Source: Alphaproteobacteria bacterium (lineage in GTDB: Bacteria > Pseudomonadota > Alphaproteobacteria > Micavibrionales > Micavibrionaceae). From it: a stretch of 64,000 bases of DNA. Positions within the stretch are counted from its first letter, which is position 1; every line of letters starts with the position of its first letter. This document shows positions 54,192 through 62,185 of the stretch, one piece after another. The notes under the pieces were generated by a model. It saw only the letters and a list, made by a program, of their open reading frames with translations. It had not been told where the DNA came from and did no database searches. The position numbers and the translations under genes were made by a program. The DNA is taken from the NCBI GenBank assembly GCA_018608245.1, contig JABAZY010000019.1:26772-90771 (forward strand), written 5' to 3'.

Positions 54192-55175
54192 ATGAATATG
54201 AGTGATGAGATATCGGGCAATGTGATCAGGCCCTTTCAATTAGAATCTTCCAGTCTTCGCGGGCGTATTGTACGGCTAGACACAGTTTTAGACGAGATTC
54301 TAGTCCCTCATGGCTACCCAGATATCGTCAGCCAACTCCTCGCCGAAGCGACGGCCTTGTGTGGCTTACTCTCCTCAATGCTGAAATATGAAGGCATTTT
54401 TACCTTACAAATTCAGGGTGATGGGCCAGTATCCATGCTTGTTTGCGATACAACAAGTGGTGGTGGCGTGCGCTCTTGCGCTAGTTTCGATGAAAAACGC
54501 GTTGAAAAAGTGCGCAAACAGCTTCTGGCCTTCGCAAAAGACGAGGTCGGCGAAGGCTCTGACAATCACTTGGTGCAATTGATGGGTAAGGGGCATATCG
54601 CCTTTACCGTAGATCAGCCAGAGCACACAGATCGTTATCAGGGCATCGTGGAGCTTAAAGGCACGTCGCTTGTTGAATGTGTTCAACATTACTTCATTCA
54701 GTCAGAGCAGATTAATACTGGTATTAAACTGGCTGTAGGGCAACGTAACGGTCTTTGGCGTGCATCAGGCATTATGCTTCAACATATGCCCAGTGATGGT
54801 GGTAATGCCGAAGTAGATCACACAAAAACACAATTCAGTAACTTTGATGAAGATGATTGGCGTCGCGCCATGATCTATATGCAAAGCTGTACGGAAGATG
54901 AGTTATTAAGCCCAGAGTTAAGCGCACATGAGATTTTAATCAGATTATTTCACGAAGACGGCGTGCGTGTTTACGATCCTATACCCGTCATCCATTCTTG
55001 CCGTTGCTCCCAAGAGCGGGTGGATAACCTAACACAGATGATGTCGGTTGATGAATTACAAGAAATGATTGATCAAGATCAATTGACCATGACCTGCGAG
55101 TTTTGCAGTAAAGATTATCATTTGGATAAGTCCAGATTAAATAAAATTATCAAGGAATCTAGTCAGAGCGTTTAA
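54192..55175 (+). CDS. hslO: Redox-regulated molecular chaperone Hsp33
   Basis: A chaperone activated by oxidation that prevents aggregation under oxidative stress. 327 residues. The core domain has ATALCGLLSSMLKYEGIFTL near residue 55 and TSGGGVRSCASFDE near 92. The C-terminal redox switch contains the four zinc cysteines: HSCRCSQERVDNL near 272 (C-x-C) and TCEFCSKDYHLDKSRL near 302 (C-x-x-C). The order matches the family. Its start lies 19 bp past the ABC permease stop, so co-transcription is possible. Confidence 0.96.
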   Translation: MNMSDEISGNVIRPFQLESSSLRGRIVRLDTVLDEILVPHGYPDIVSQLLAEATALCGLLSSMLKYEGIFTLQIQGDGPVSMLVCDTTSGGGVRSCASFDEKRVEKVRKQLLAFAKDEVGEGSDNHLVQLMGKGHIAFTVDQPEHTDRYQGIVELKGTSLVECVQHYFIQSEQINTGIKLAVGQRNGLWRASGIMLQHMPSDGGNAEVDHTKTQFSNFDEDDWRRAMIYMQSCTEDELLSPELSAHEILIRLFHEDGVRVYDPIPVIHSCRCSQERVDNLTQMMSVDELQEMIDQDQLTMTCEFCSKDYHLDKSRLNKIIKESSQSV

Positions 55176-55215
55176 TCTTATGCTATGATGACACTTCATT
55201 AATAGGAGTTCACCT

Positions 55216-55788
55216 ATGCGCTTACCGCTTATTTTATTATCTGTTTCTGCCTTATCTTTATCGGCTTGTAGCTATAATTCAGACCCAATGGGAAAACCAT
55301 TGCCTGATTTAACCTACAGCCACTTAACACCTATATCCATTAATGGTGGTCATTTCGATGTCACGCGCACTTATTTAACAAGTAAAGACTGGCGCGCGCC
55401 AAATGCGTCTGAACGCCAATCTAAAACAAAGATTACTAACTTTGTTATGCCCTTAGATTCTGCTGTTGAACGCTATGTTGCTAGCCGTTTTCAAAGAGAG
55501 GGCGGGCAACCAACTGTGGCATTAAATATTGAGAAGGTTGATATTAATTATATGCCCAGTGTGCGCGCAGAAGATGTTTATCAGGCATTTGTTATTCTGA
55601 CGTTTGCTAAGCTTGATCTTTCTGGTGCATCACGTGGTTCTAATAATCTAACCATAAAAAAGACGTTGAAAATCCCACCGCATTATTCATTGGCGGAACG
55701 TGAATTTGCCCAATTTGAATTTGTTGAAGCGGTTATTCACGAAATTGATAACGGTGTCAGTATTATCGTTCGAGATAAATTACAGTAA
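55216..55788 (+). CDS. Hypothetical lipoprotein, 190 residues
   Basis: A signal peptide with lipobox is present (MRLPLILLSVSALSLSACSY, Cys18). The mature part has a mixed alpha/beta pattern with RTYLTSKDWRAPNASERQSK near residue 53 and VERYVASRFQREGGQPTVAL near 89. It is similar to small conserved exported proteins of alphaproteobacteria, but a family name is not recalled. AGGAG lies upstream at normal distance. The gene is 40 bp after hslO and convergent with trkH, 2 bp apart. Confidence 0.7.
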   Translation: MRLPLILLSVSALSLSACSYNSDPMGKPLPDLTYSHLTPISINGGHFDVTRTYLTSKDWRAPNASERQSKTKITNFVMPLDSAVERYVASRFQREGGQPTVALNIEKVDINYMPSVRAEDVYQAFVILTFAKLDLSGASRGSNNLTIKKTLKIPPHYSLAEREFAQFEFVEAVIHEIDNGVSIIVRDKLQ

Positions 55789-55790
55789 AT

Positions 55791-57242
55791 TTATTTGCGC
55801 CAAAAATTCGGAACGAATAAGACAAGTACGGTAAATAATTCTAAGCGTCCCAAGAACATCCCTAAACACATTAACCATTTGGCCGCATCTGGAAGTGGCG
55901 CAAATGTGCCCATCGGACCAATTGTATCACCCAGTCCTGGACCTACGTTGGATATAGAGGTTAGCGCGCCCGACATCGCGGTGATAAAGTCCAACCCAAC
56001 AAATGATAACCCCACAGCCAATGCTGCAAAGCACAGCATGTATACAAAGAAGAAACTCATGACTGATCCTGCGATGCTCGGGGATAGCGCATGTCCATTA
56101 TAATGTGGTGTGAACACACCATGCGGATGAATGAGCTGTTTTAATTGGGCTATGGTAACGGCATATAGAACTTGGAAACGGAATATCTTGATCCCGCAGG
56201 TTGTTGATCCTGCACAACCACCGGCTAGCATCAGGAAGAAAATCAAGCTGACGGCGAAACCGCCCCACGCGCCATAATCGCCATTGGTATAGCCAGTTCC
56301 TGTAACGATTGAAACAACGTTAAAGCTGGCACGACGCCATGCCTCACCCATTGATACGCCATTTTGAAGCATCAAATATAAAACCATCGTGACAATAGAC
56401 AGGGCGACAATGCTCAAAAATGCACGCACCTGAGAGTCTTTAAATAATGCTGTAAAGTTTCCTCGTAACGCCTTCACGTATAGAATAAAGGGCAGACCAC
56501 CCAGTAACATAAAGACAATGGCCACCATTTCCGTTCCAGCTTGATCGTAATGGCTAAAGGAGCTGTCAAAGGTAGAGAAACCGCCTGTGGCAATAGTAGT
56601 CATTGCATGCGCCCAAGCGTCAAAGCTTCCCATGCCTGTGAATTGATACGCCAGCATGCAGATGATGGTTAGTAATAAATAGATGATACCGATAGAGGCG
56701 GAGAGTTGTGCCGCGCGCGGTAAGACTTTCTCACTTTCGGATGATTCTGTTTGGAATAATTGCATTCCCCCAACCTTTAGAAGTGGCAGAACAGACAAAG
56801 CCATCACGATAATACCAATACCGCCAAGCCACTGCAAAATAGCACGCCATAGCAATATGCCAGGGGGCGCTTTTTCAATATCGGTTAAAATAGTTGAACC
56901 TGTAGTGGTGATACCCGATACAGCCTCAAAGAGTGAATCTGTCAGCGATAAATTTAGTCCAGATAACGCAAAAGGGGCGGCAGCTGCTACGGCAAGTGTT
57001 AACCAGCTTAGTGTTGTGAGCATAAATGCTTGGCGCACTGAGATTTGAAATTTGTCAGCCTTGTTGCTCAAGATTAGTGCGCCACCAAAGAAAGCGGTCA
57101 TAATCATACAGAGCATGAATACTTTCCAGTCTTCGTTACCTGTCGCAAAGTCCACCATCATGGGGATGACCATGGCAACGGCTAGAATAGAAAGAAAAAT
57201 TCCGATGATATAAAGAAGCGGGCGAATATCCATGAACAGCAT
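55791..57242 (-). CDS. trkH: Trk-type potassium uptake protein TrkH
   Basis: The membrane channel subunit of Trk potassium uptake, which pairs with cytoplasmic TrkA. 483 residues from MLFMDIRP, the same as E. coli TrkH. Pore loops with selectivity glycines occur as AVSGITTTGSTIL near residue 108, MTTIATGGFSTFDSSFS near 220, VVSIVTGTGYTNGD near 320 and TSISNVGPGLGD near 435. An upstream TTG in frame (57269) was rejected. A pair of REP-like repeats lies just upstream of the start. TrkA is not in the window. Confidence 0.93.
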   Translation of the reverse strand: MLFMDIRPLLYIIGIFLSILAVAMVIPMMVDFATGNEDWKVFMLCMIMTAFFGGALILSNKADKFQISVRQAFMLTTLSWLTLAVAAAAPFALSGLNLSLTDSLFEAVSGITTTGSTILTDIEKAPPGILLWRAILQWLGGIGIIVMALSVLPLLKVGGMQLFQTESSESEKVLPRAAQLSASIGIIYLLLTIICMLAYQFTGMGSFDAWAHAMTTIATGGFSTFDSSFSHYDQAGTEMVAIVFMLLGGLPFILYVKALRGNFTALFKDSQVRAFLSIVALSIVTMVLYLMLQNGVSMGEAWRRASFNVVSIVTGTGYTNGDYGAWGGFAVSLIFFLMLAGGCAGSTTCGIKIFRFQVLYAVTIAQLKQLIHPHGVFTPHYNGHALSPSIAGSVMSFFFVYMLCFAALAVGLSFVGLDFITAMSGALTSISNVGPGLGDTIGPMGTFAPLPDAAKWLMCLGMFLGRLELFTVLVLFVPNFWRK

Positions 57243-57319
57243 TTTATGCTTAGTCGTCTTATACCGCAAGGTATAAAAGATGCGGAGTAGTATGATCTTG
57301 CGGTTAAGTTAGATTAGAA

Positions 57320-57393
57320 GCGTAGCGGGCTTGCCCGCCTGAGCTAACTTAAAAAAGCGTAGCGGGCTTGCCCGCCTGAGCTAACTTAAAAAA
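57320..57393. repeat. Two tandem copies of a palindromic repeat (37 bp each)
   Basis: Copy 1 (57320-57356) and copy 2 (57357-57393) are identical 37-bp units. Each has the palindromic core GCGGGCTTGCCCGC, a 6-bp stem over a TT loop, preceded by GCGTA and followed by CTGAGCTAACTTAAAAAA. TTAAGTTAG at 57304-57312 is complementary to CTAACTTAA inside copy 1, so a larger hairpin is possible. They lie between trkH and the OmpA-type gene. Confidence 0.9.
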
Positions 57394-57395
57394 GC

Positions 57396-57424
57396 AAAAA
57401 GGCCAGAATAAATCTGGCCTTTTT
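57396..57424. terminator. Bidirectional intrinsic terminator after OmpA-family gene
   Basis: AAAAAGGCCAGA at 57396-57407 pairs perfectly with TCTGGCCTTTTT at 57413-57424 over a 5-base loop, giving a 12-bp stem. It lies 26 bp past the OmpA-family stop on the minus strand. Confidence 0.92.
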
Positions 57425-57449
57425 AAAATTCGTAATGAACCGTTAGGTC

Positions 57450-58352
57450 TTACTCAAATGTGATTTGTGTACGACGGTTAGCTGGCTCACGGATACCATC
57501 CGCTGTTTGAACAAGTAATTCGTTCTCACCACGGTGATCAGTAACGATCACGTTTACATCTACACCACGTTTTGCAAGAGCATCTTTAACAATGTTCGCG
57601 CGTTTCATGGATAGTTTTTGATTGTAGCTACGAGATCCTGATGTATCAGTGAACCCAGTAACGCGAATTGTATTAAGGTCACGTGTTTGCGCTTCTTGAG
57701 CTGCCGCATCCACAATACTTAATGCACTTGCGTTTAGGTTTGATTTATCAAAGTCAAAGAATACGATGTAAACAGCGTCTTCAGCTTTCATTGGTTCTGC
57801 CGGGTTAACATCAAAAGGCTCATCCATGATCATTGGCTCTGCCATTGGTGCAGGAGCAGCAGGCATTGCTGCTTCTAACTTCGCAATTGCGTCCAAAGCT
57901 TGTGCTTTACAAGCTGAGATAGCATCTTGTTGGAAGTTTTCTTCTTGTTCTTCGATCCAGCAATCAAAACGACTTTGTGCGAAAGCTGATAAGTCAGGTT
58001 GCATTTCACGTGCGCCGTATGAATATACATTCACCAAACGTGTACGGGCTGCAATAAGTTCTTCTGCGTGGCCTGGCATTAAGTTCCAGTCACTTACAGG
58101 CTCGGGCATAACCATATCACCACGGGCAGAGGAAAGACCTTTACGCGCGAAGTGTAGGCTGTCCGCGTGATCATCAAATTGATTAATCTCACGATTCACA
58201 TAGTTTTTATATTCTTGGGTCAAAGCTTGTGTAAAAGCGTTACCTGTAGCATTTGCTTCGTTCAGGGCTTTTACCTCATCCATCTTATCAAAGCCACAAG
58301 CACTTAAGCTCATAACACCGGCTAGGACGACTACGGGGCGCAAAATCTTCAT
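57450..58352 (-). CDS. OmpA-family lipoprotein
   Basis: The product has 300 residues. A signal peptide with lipobox is present (LSACG, Cys19). The middle is helical, with a Pro/Ala/Met linker at about 170-192. The C-terminal OmpA domain (about 195-300) binds peptidoglycan: VYIVFFDFDKSNLNASALSI near residue 197, VTGFTDTSGSRSYNQKLSMK near 232 and a family-typical tail ANRRTQITFE. This is the type of lipoprotein that ties the outer membrane to the wall. It is followed by a strong terminator, and so probably transcribed alone. The helical part differs from Pal, so it is not named pal. Confidence 0.9.
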   Translation of the reverse strand: MKILRPVVVLAGVMSLSACGFDKMDEVKALNEANATGNAFTQALTQEYKNYVNREINQFDDHADSLHFARKGLSSARGDMVMPEPVSDWNLMPGHAEELIAARTRLVNVYSYGAREMQPDLSAFAQSRFDCWIEEQEENFQQDAISACKAQALDAIAKLEAAMPAAPAPMAEPMIMDEPFDVNPAEPMKAEDAVYIVFFDFDKSNLNASALSIVDAAAQEAQTRDLNTIRVTGFTDTSGSRSYNQKLSMKRANIVKDALAKRGVDVNVIVTDHRGENELLVQTADGIREPANRRTQITFE

Positions 58353-58591
58353 TGAAATTTCCTCATTTTTTATAGGGGCCCATATAAAGGGCTGTTAATT
58401 AGTGTTATTTTTATAACTATATAGGGGTTATTGTAAAGCTATCTTTCTATAAAAATTGGATATTTCCGAAACTTTTTCCAGAAAGGCTTGACTTTGATGT
58501 CCCATTTAGCGATTGTCTGCCGAAATTACCCTTTGATCTTAAGGCTTCAATATAGAAACCAAAATCTGAGCGGTGTGTATTAATATTATCA

Positions 58592-58616
58592 GCGTAGCGG
58601 GCTTGTCCGCCTGAGC
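58592..58616 (+). repeat. Palindromic repeat copy 3, upstream of DJ-1-like gene
   Basis: The same 25-bp core as the tandem copies, with one change (TTGCCCGC to TTGTCCGC) that leaves a G-T pair in the stem. The flank CAATCTTAAAAG resembles the copy 1 tail. It is in the forward orientation, 25 bp before the start codon. Confidence 0.85.
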
Positions 58617-58641
58617 GCAATCTTAAAAGAGGGTATAAAAC

Positions 58642-59208
58642 ATGATCAAACCATTAACCGGTATGAAAGTAGCTGTGCTTGCAGCAAATGGCTTTAACGA
58701 ACAACACTTCATTGCTATGCAGAAGAATTTATTGGATCAAGGCGCAGTTCTGCGCATTATTAGTACGAATCAAGGTTTGGTAAATGGCTGGGATGGTGTT
58801 GGCTGGGGGCATAATTTTGCTGTTGATGCGCCACTAAATACTGCGTTAGGTGTAGATTATGATGCGTTAATTATCGTTGGTGGTGAGCGTAGCTTAGACA
58901 AATTAAAGCTTACAGCGCACACACGTCGCTTCATTGGTAGCTTCATGGCTTCTGAAAAAGCCGTTATCGTAATGGAAGATGCTCTTGGGTTGATGATTCA
59001 CACTGAACAGCTTAATGGCCGTACAGTTGCGGGGCACGATTCTATGCGTTCCGATTGTGAAGGTTCAAACGCTACTTGGATGGAAGGCATGTTCCATCAA
59101 GATGGCGCGATGTTAACAGGTTCATACGATGACAGTAATAAAGACTCATATTTCGATATGATGAATGATATGCTGGTTCACAACGTAGAATTCGACCAAG
59201 CCGCTTAA
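58642..59208 (+). CDS. DJ-1/PfpI-family protein without the nucleophile cysteine
   Basis: The product has 188 residues and aligns along the DJ-1/PfpI fold: MKVAVLAANGFNEQHF near residue 8 (with the conserved Glu), NGWDGVGWGHNFAVDAPLNT near 49, DYDALIIVGGERSLDKL near 73, LNGRTVAGHDSMRSDCEGSN near 127. The nucleophile elbow that normally reads A-I-C-H-G is VIVMEDALG here, so the cysteine is absent (its place is taken by Glu). Thus known glyoxalase, deglycase or protease chemistry is unlikely. It is flanked by two palindromic repeats in opposite orientation. AAGAGGG is a good ribosome site. Confidence 0.82.
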   Translation: MIKPLTGMKVAVLAANGFNEQHFIAMQKNLLDQGAVLRIISTNQGLVNGWDGVGWGHNFAVDAPLNTALGVDYDALIIVGGERSLDKLKLTAHTRRFIGSFMASEKAVIVMEDALGLMIHTEQLNGRTVAGHDSMRSDCEGSNATWMEGMFHQDGAMLTGSYDDSNKDSYFDMMNDMLVHNVEFDQAA

Positions 59209-59220
59209 TTTATAATTTAG

Positions 59221-59245
59221 GCTCAGGCGGGCAAGCCCGCTACGC
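59221..59245 (-). repeat. Palindromic repeat copy 4, inverted
   Basis: The exact reverse complement of the 25-bp core of copies 1 and 2, 12 bp after the DJ-1-like stop. With copy 3 it forms an inverted pair around that gene. Confidence 0.9.
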
Positions 59246-59269
59246 CCGAGCCACTAAACAAAAGGATAG

Positions 59270-59294
59270 GCGTAGCGTGTTTACACGCCTTAGC
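59270..59294 (+). repeat. Palindromic repeat copy 5, diverged with paired changes
   Basis: The core reads GCGTGTTTACACGC instead of GCGGGCTTGCCCGC. Both arms have changed in matching places, so the 6-bp stem and TT loop stay intact. It lies 13 bp before the prfB start codon. Confidence 0.8.
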
Positions 59295-59307
59295 CCAATA
59301 CACAAGC

Positions 59308-60415
59308 ATGAAAGCCGAAACCCAAGCAGTCATTGATGAGATTAAATCAGCTCTAGTATTGCTGAGGAGGCATCTTTGACTGGGATGTGGCTGTTAAACG
59401 CTTAGACGAGCTTAATTCATTAGTTGAAGATCCAGCACTGTGGGATGATGCTGAGCGCGCGCAGAATATTATGCGTGAGCGTACAAAGCTTGAAGATAGC
59501 ACTAAAACTATCCGTGAGATTGAAACCACCATTAAGGACAGCGCCGAGATGATTGAGATGGCGGAGGCGGAAGGGGATGAGGCTATCATTCTCGAAACTG
59601 AAGCGACTCTTAATAAGATACTCGTCGATGTTCAAAAACGTCAATTAAACAGTCTGTTATCAGGCGAAGCTGATTCTAACGATGCATTCCTTGAGGTTAA
59701 TTCTGGCGCTGGCGGCACCGAAGCTCAAGACTGGGCGGAGATGGTTTTACGCATGTATATACGTTGGGGTGAAGCGCATGGGCATAAAGTAACTATCCTT
59801 GATATGAACACAGCGGATGAGGCGGGAATTAAATCCGCCACTATCCAAATCTCTGGTGATATGGCTTATGGTTGGTTAAAGACTGAAAGCGGTGTTCACC
59901 GTCTTGTTCGTATCTCACCATTCGACTCAAACGCTAAGCGCCACACTAGTTTTGCTTCTGTTGTTGTGTCCCCTGTGATTGACGATACGATTGATATCGA
60001 AATAGACGAAAAGGATTTACGTATCGATACGTATCGGTCTAGTGGTGCCGGCGGACAACATGTGAACACCACAGATAGCGCGGTTCGTATCACCCACATC
60101 CCAACCAACACTATTGTGGCTTGTCAGAACGAACGTTCTCAACATAAAAATAAGGCAACGGCGATGACGATGCTGAAAGCCAAGATGTACGAGGCCGAAA
60201 TTCAGCGTCGTGAAGCTGAAGCCTCCGATGCTCATGGTGAAAAAAGCGATATAGGCTGGGGACATCAAATTCGTTCCTACGTCCTCCACCCATACCAAAT
60301 GGTTAAGGATCAGCGCACTGGCCATGAAACCAGCAACACTCAAGCCGTCCTAAACGGTGATATAGACGGGTTTTTAGAGACAACACTCGCCCATAGACTC
60401 GGTATGGATGAGTAA
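59308..60415 (+). CDS. prfB: Peptide chain release factor 2, programmed +1 frameshift
   Basis: Recognises UGA and UAA stop codons and triggers peptide release. The first part runs 59308-59376 (23 codons, MKAETQAVIDEI to RRHL) and hits TGA at 59377. A +1 shift skips T59377 and the frame continues at GAC 59378, giving about 368 residues, like E. coli RF2 (365). Visible motifs are the codon-recognition RISPFDSNAKRHTSFASV near residue 200 and the hydrolysis-site GGQ in SSGAGGQHVNTTDSAVRITH near 248. No strong ribosome site precedes the ATG, but repeat copy 5 does. Low RF2 lets the ribosome pause at UGA and shift, so RF2 limits its own synthesis. Confidence 0.96.
59365..59380 (+). promoter_or_regulatory. 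RF2 programmed frameshift site
   Basis: AGGAGG (59365-59370) acts as the internal Shine-Dalgarno-like stimulator, then CAT, then the slip site CTTTGAC (59374-59380) with the in-frame TGA. It matches the E. coli prfB site in spacing and layout, with a stronger anti-SD match. Confidence 0.95.
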
Positions 60416-60542
60416 GGGATTATAAGCTTTTAATTTTATTACACATTAACATGTGGGGAATATCAAAAGCCTCTTGCGTATAGCGTTTAGGCGTTTTATG
60501 GTCAAAATCATTTATTAAATATATTAATTGGAGCATCTACCA

Positions 60543-62162
60543 ATGATTTTGGCGTCTAGTCGACAAAGAGTTTTGAAGAAATTAGCTTTATGTCTTTCCG
60601 TATCCATCCTGTCTTTTCCTATTGCATCTGGTTCATCCAATGCACAAATGGGTATTCCAAGCTTTGAGCCAACATCGGGCTGGGCGGTTAATCAGACATT
60701 ACTCGCACAAAACCATGGCCTTAAGGACGTTAAGCTTCCTTGTATGATGGCTACTGAATATGATAACGGCTATATCGTTCGTTTAGCGGGTGGCGGTAAT
60801 AAATTAATGGCGCTGGCCGTTGATTTCCGTCAGCAAGTATTCCAACAGGGACGTCAGTACGAGGCACAAATTGACCTTGATGGTGCTTATAATCAGGCTG
60901 TGGTTGCGACAGCTTTCTCCGAGAGTATTTTACTATTCAATATCCGTACGACCCAAGGGCTTTATGATAAGGTTAAGGGTGCGAATAACATGACTCTTTA
61001 TGTTGAAGATAATGGCTTTAAATTCTCACTTTCCGGCGTGAAATCAGGCTTGAATTCACTGGAAAGCTGTTACAGCGGTAAGATGGATGATATCGAAGCT
61101 CCTCAAATGGCGAATGTGAACAAAATCCCTCTGGATAATAGCCGTAGTTATCCTCAACCTCTTGGTCAATCTGCAGATACGTTGCCGACACCTGATGGCG
61201 CTGATAGTATTATAGCATCAACCGCTAACATGAATTTGGATGGTGGGGCTTCTGATCTTCCTGCTTCACAACCACGCAGACAAAAATCTGGTATGGGTAA
61301 AGCTATCTCCGATGGTATGATGATTGACGGTGAAGTTGTTGGCGGTCCTAGTAAAATGACTGCAATTACACCATCTACTGTTTCTGGACGTCCTGAATTA
61401 AGCACAAATAGATGGCAAAATAAGGTTTCTCGTCCGCTTGATGCGCCTGATTATCGTGGTGCAGCAACGGATGTTACGCCAAACGCTGATTTGGATATGA
61501 TGGTATCTGATGCGACTGATGAAGTATTGGCAACGCCAAGAGTTTCTGCACCAATCAAAACAGCAACACGAGAAGTGAAACCTAATAATATATGGCAAGC
61601 AGCCGCTGGTGACAGTGTGCGTGGAACGCTGGAACGTTGGGCTAATGTTGCAGGTGTTGAAATTGACTGGCAGGCAAATCAAGCGGGCGGTGTGATTGCC
61701 AACAGCTTTGAATATAACGGTCAATTCGAAACAGCTGTCCAAACGTTAATGGCTGAAAACGCCGCTGTGATGGGCTTACAGGCAGAAATGCAAATGATGT
61801 CAGCGGGTGGGTATAAACCATCTAACGTTGGCACAATGCCTAAACAATCAGCCTATAGAGCAGGGGCGTCAGCCGCACCAAGTTACGCGAATAAAGGCGT
61901 GAAATGGTCTGCTAATCAAGGCGATAGTTTAGAAAGAGTATTAACTGAGTGGGCACGTAAAGAAAATGTTGAGTTGATCTGGCAATCAAACCAGAACTTT
62001 AACGTCATGCGCGGTGTTAATTCGAACAGTAGTTTTGAAATAGCGTTACAGGCTTTATTGGGACAATACACCAGTGAAGTTATGCGTCCTGCGGCACAAT
62101 TAAATATTGATCCTTCAACAGGGATCCGCATGTTGATTGTTGACTCAACAGGCGTAAATTAA
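60543..62162 (+). CDS. Exported protein with two TcpQ-like C-terminal domains
   Basis: The product has 539 residues. A Sec signal peptide covers about 1-35 (ends SSNAQ). Residues 40-180 form a beta-rich domain (SGWAVNQTLLAQNHGLKDVK at the start). Residues 185-345 are Pro/Ser/Asp-rich, with possibly disordered linkers. Two TcpQ-like domains follow at about 349-410 (GDSVRGTLERWANVAGVEID, in part) and 452-512 (GDSLERVLTEWARKENVELI). TcpQ/PilL-type domains serve in pilus or conjugation systems and in DotD-type secretion proteins. The ATG at 60543 has GGAG at good distance; an in-frame TTG at 60528 was rejected. Its N-terminal domain resembles that of the next gene product. Confidence 0.8.
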   Translation: MILASSRQRVLKKLALCLSVSILSFPIASGSSNAQMGIPSFEPTSGWAVNQTLLAQNHGLKDVKLPCMMATEYDNGYIVRLAGGGNKLMALAVDFRQQVFQQGRQYEAQIDLDGAYNQAVVATAFSESILLFNIRTTQGLYDKVKGANNMTLYVEDNGFKFSLSGVKSGLNSLESCYSGKMDDIEAPQMANVNKIPLDNSRSYPQPLGQSADTLPTPDGADSIIASTANMNLDGGASDLPASQPRRQKSGMGKAISDGMMIDGEVVGGPSKMTAITPSTVSGRPELSTNRWQNKVSRPLDAPDYRGAATDVTPNADLDMMVSDATDEVLATPRVSAPIKTATREVKPNNIWQAAAGDSVRGTLERWANVAGVEIDWQANQAGGVIANSFEYNGQFETAVQTLMAENAAVMGLQAEMQMMSAGGYKPSNVGTMPKQSAYRAGASAAPSYANKGVKWSANQGDSLERVLTEWARKENVELIWQSNQNFNVMRGVNSNSSFEIALQALLGQYTSEVMRPAAQLNIDPSTGIRMLIVDSTGVN

Positions 62163-62185
62163 GACAAAAGGTTATAGAAATAGAG

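Noticed and set aside
57320..57393. CRISPR array
   Set aside because: Two direct repeats with no spacer between them; the unit is a palindromic REP-like element found dispersed nearby.
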